Shown piece by piece: positions 63,653 to 64,000 of a DNA stretch of 64,000 nt (position 1 is the stretch's first letter; each line of letters starts with the position of its first letter). The position numbers and the translations under genes were made by a program. The stretch is from Homalodisca vitripennis. Lineage: Eukaryota; Arthropoda; Insecta; Hemiptera; Cicadellidae. Under the pieces are notes generated by a model. The model did no database searches and was not told the origin of the DNA. It saw nothing but the letters and a program-made list of their open reading frames with translations. The DNA lies in the NCBI RefSeq assembly GCF_021130785.1, contig NW_025776792.1, positions 15,001 to 79,000 on the forward strand. The letters are read 5' to 3'.

Positions 63653-64000
63653 ATGGGTGACAACAGAAAAAGCAAGGTCGGTGGTAAAATTTTACACAAC
63701 CAAGCTAGAGAAATAATTTTTAACTTGTACACTTTTATGAAAAGGGAAGCAGAACAAGGGCCAATATTATTAAAACAAGTTCAACAGCGTGTAGCAGAGG
63801 CCACAGGAATTTCTAAAACTAGTGTAATAAGAATTGTAAGTGAAGAAAGAACCGCGCCGAGAAATGGTCCACGTTTCTCAACTCCCAGAAAAACATGGTC
63901 GAAAAAAATTTAAAAAAAACAGCTGTTGACGACTTTGACAAGACCGTTATACGGCGGACTGTTCATGAATTCCATAGAATAGACGGTCAGCGACCTACCC
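63653..64000 (+). pseudogene. DNA-transposon transposase, N-terminal part with HTH domain (cut by window end)
   Basis: The first ATG is at 63653 (MGDNRKSKVGGKILHNQARE). The N-terminus is a helix-turn-helix of the type QVQQRVAEATGISKTSVIRI, then a basic linker. A one-base change in the A-run near 63890 moves the frame. The continuation reads KFKKTAVDDFDKTVIRRTVH then EFHRIDGQRPT, the block that follows the HTH in a family of arthropod Tc1/mariner-like DDE transposases. The catalytic DDE domain would lie beyond 64000. The frameshift suggests a defective copy. Confidence 0.7.

Overview
The window is eukaryotic, AT-rich and repeat-dense, and reads as an arthropod genome, most likely an insect. 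The evidence is replication-dependent histone genes H4, H3 and H1 with histone 3' stem-loops, a spliced ELOF1-like gene, R1-, Jockey- and CR1-type non-LTR retrotransposons, and long simple repeats. A hemipteran-like source is a guess. No bacterial, viral or CRISPR features are present.

Layout. 1-1766: decayed R1-type fragment, then a (CT)n-linked array of a ~163 bp unit. 2411-3249: ~60 bp satellite. 3250-11985: giant foldback (two ~3.3 kb inverted arms) around a spacer with a reverse-transcriptase relic. 11990-37350: AT-rich DNA with no convincing gene, holding relatives of the foldback family (including a near-perfect inverted repeat at 19411-20531), dispersed repeats, (TA)n tracts and a CR1-type RT remnant. 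37390-41465: one R1-type element split into two opposed halves by a 5' inversion, flanked on both sides by (GA)n, with a 914-codon open frame. 41580-43437: another foldback-family arm. 43438-49220: ELOF1-like gene on the minus strand and a 1.87 kb duplication carrying a second, orphan copy of its first coding exon. 49221-61680: histone cluster H4(-), H3(+), H1(-). 61681-64000: third Jockey-like element and a truncated HTH transposase.

The most interesting point is the histone cluster. H4 and H3 diverge from a shared promoter (two CCAAT boxes, TATA). Element A sits between promoter and H4, and element B between promoter and H3. Each has a target-site duplication, is in sense with its histone gene, and has its 3' junction 37 nt upstream of the histone ATG. 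Element C, a close relative of B, is fused in sense to the H1 coding region. All three end in TGCC repeats instead of poly(A). H4 carries an in-frame stop and six substitutions, H1 is broken at both ends, and H3 is open with three unusual substitutions. The locus looks like a retired histone unit colonised by retroelements that prefer histone 5' ends; that preference is my inference from few events.
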